A DNA stretch of 64,000 nt, taken from the NCBI GenBank assembly GCA_029246685.1, contig JAQWMR010000004.1, forward strand, positions 1 to 64,000, read 5' to 3'. The stretch is from Acidimicrobiales bacterium (lineage in GTDB: Bacteria > Actinomycetota > Acidimicrobiia > Acidimicrobiales > Aldehydirespiratoraceae). The translations under genes were made by a program, and so were the position numbers. The notes under the pieces were generated by a model. That model made no database searches, was not told the DNA's origin, and worked only from the letters and a program-made list of their open reading frames with translations. Shown piece by piece: positions 63,606 to 64,000 of the stretch (the first letter of the stretch is position 1; each line of letters opens with the position of its first letter).

Positions 63606-64000
63606 ATGCCTGCGGCCGCGTTCTTCGACCTCGATCGCACGCTCTTGCCCGGCGCCTCCGGCCTCGAGCTGTCGGCGGCGATGCGCGAGATCGGCGTGCT
63701 TCCCGAGGGCGGTGTGCCGGGCGAAGGTCTGCTGTTCGGCATCTTCGATCTGATCGGCGAGACGCGTCCCAGCATGCTGCTCGCTCGCCAGGGTGTGCGG
63801 TTCTCGAAGGGATGGAACGCAGAGGAGGTCGCGCAAGCCGGTGAGCTGGCAGCGTCGCGGCTCGTCTCGCGAATCCAGCCCTACGCCCGCCAGGAAATGG
63901 CGATGCATCGACGGGCCGGCCGCCGCATCGTCATCGCCACCACGAGCCCCGACGATCTCGTTCGCCCGCTCGGCGCCGCGCTCGGCTTCGACGACGTGAT
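63606..64000 (+). CDS. HAD-superfamily subfamily IB hydrolase (3'-partial)
   Basis: At least 131 codons, running off the window. MPAAAFFDLDRTLLPGASG carries the DxDxT nucleophile motif, and RIVIATTSPDDLVRPLGAALGFDDV the second HAD motif of SerB-like IB enzymes. In actinobacteria these are often phosphatases, some fused to a C-terminal acyltransferase. The C terminus is not visible, so the fusion cannot be judged. Confidence 0.8.
   Translation, partial: MPAAAFFDLDRTLLPGASGLELSAAMREIGVLPEGGVPGEGLLFGIFDLIGETRPSMLLARQGVRFSKGWNAEEVAQAGELAASRLVSRIQPYARQEMAMHRRAGRRIVIATTSPDDLVRPLGAALGFDDV

Overview
The window is GC-rich actinomycete-like DNA. Genes are tightly packed with many ATGA or TTGA stop/start overlaps, and there is an actinobacterial-type SOS box (CGAAC-N4-GTTCG) at 48589. 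The gene mix (Baeyer-Villiger monooxygenases, KshA-like Rieske oxygenase, thiolase/DUF35 pair, P450, many SDRs and acyl-CoA enzymes) suggests a soil or marine actinobacterium, possibly class Acidimicrobiia, that degrades lipids or steroid-like compounds. The taxonomic placement is inference only.

Region 1 (about 1095-28731) looks like a genomic island. It is bounded by two direct copies of the 3' half of a tRNA-Gly(GCC) gene (46 identical bases each), and each copy is followed by the same 50-base terminator. Inside are seven transcription units: a lone DUF1214 gene; a leftward operon (alkylsulfatase-like MBL protein, DUF1214, sulfotransferase, VOC protein, SDR); a TetR regulator; a rightward operon (BVMO, sulfotransferase, DUF1214, lipocalin-like CrtC-related protein, BVMO); an NTF2-like/solute-binding/VOC unit; a divergent pair of an SCP2-PhyH hydroxylase and a lipoprotein plus two giant fused ABC transporters; and a Rieske oxygenase/SDR pair. 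I found one copy of a shared imperfect inverted repeat (20-mer GTAATGGT-N6-TTACTA, core TAATG-N6-CATTA) in front of each of these units and did not see it outside the island. The simplest reading is one transferred catabolic regulon controlled by the island's own TetR protein: uptake by the LivHMFG-type fusion, ring or chain oxidation by BVMO, Rieske and PhyH enzymes, and sulfate-ester chemistry by the sulfotransferases and the alkylsulfatase-like protein.

Region 2 (28.7-46.1 kb) begins with a 5'-truncated GH3 glycosidase and continues with a second accessory catabolic set: a third BVMO paralogous to the island one, a cyclase-family hydrolase, SDRs, an N-acyl-D-amino-acid deacylase-like amidohydrolase, two ACMSD-like amidohydrolases, an orphan branched-chain-type binding lipoprotein, an acyl-CoA ligase, a thiolase-fold/DUF35 pair resembling Ltp2-ChsH2, a quinone oxidoreductase and a diiron protein. 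One SDR here has lost its nucleotide-binding motif.

Region 3 (46.2-64 kb) is more core-like: an MBL hydrolase, an SDR, a small protein behind an SOS box, an alpha/beta hydrolase, tRNA-Cys and tRNA-Val, chorismate mutase, a GntR regulator overlapping aceK (isocitrate dehydrogenase kinase/phosphatase), an acyltransferase-3/SGNH protein, a quinone oxidoreductase, a PhzF-like protein, a P450, a sulfotransferase broken by an amber codon, citrate synthase, a carboxyltransferase, a LysR regulator, and a HAD hydrolase running off the end.
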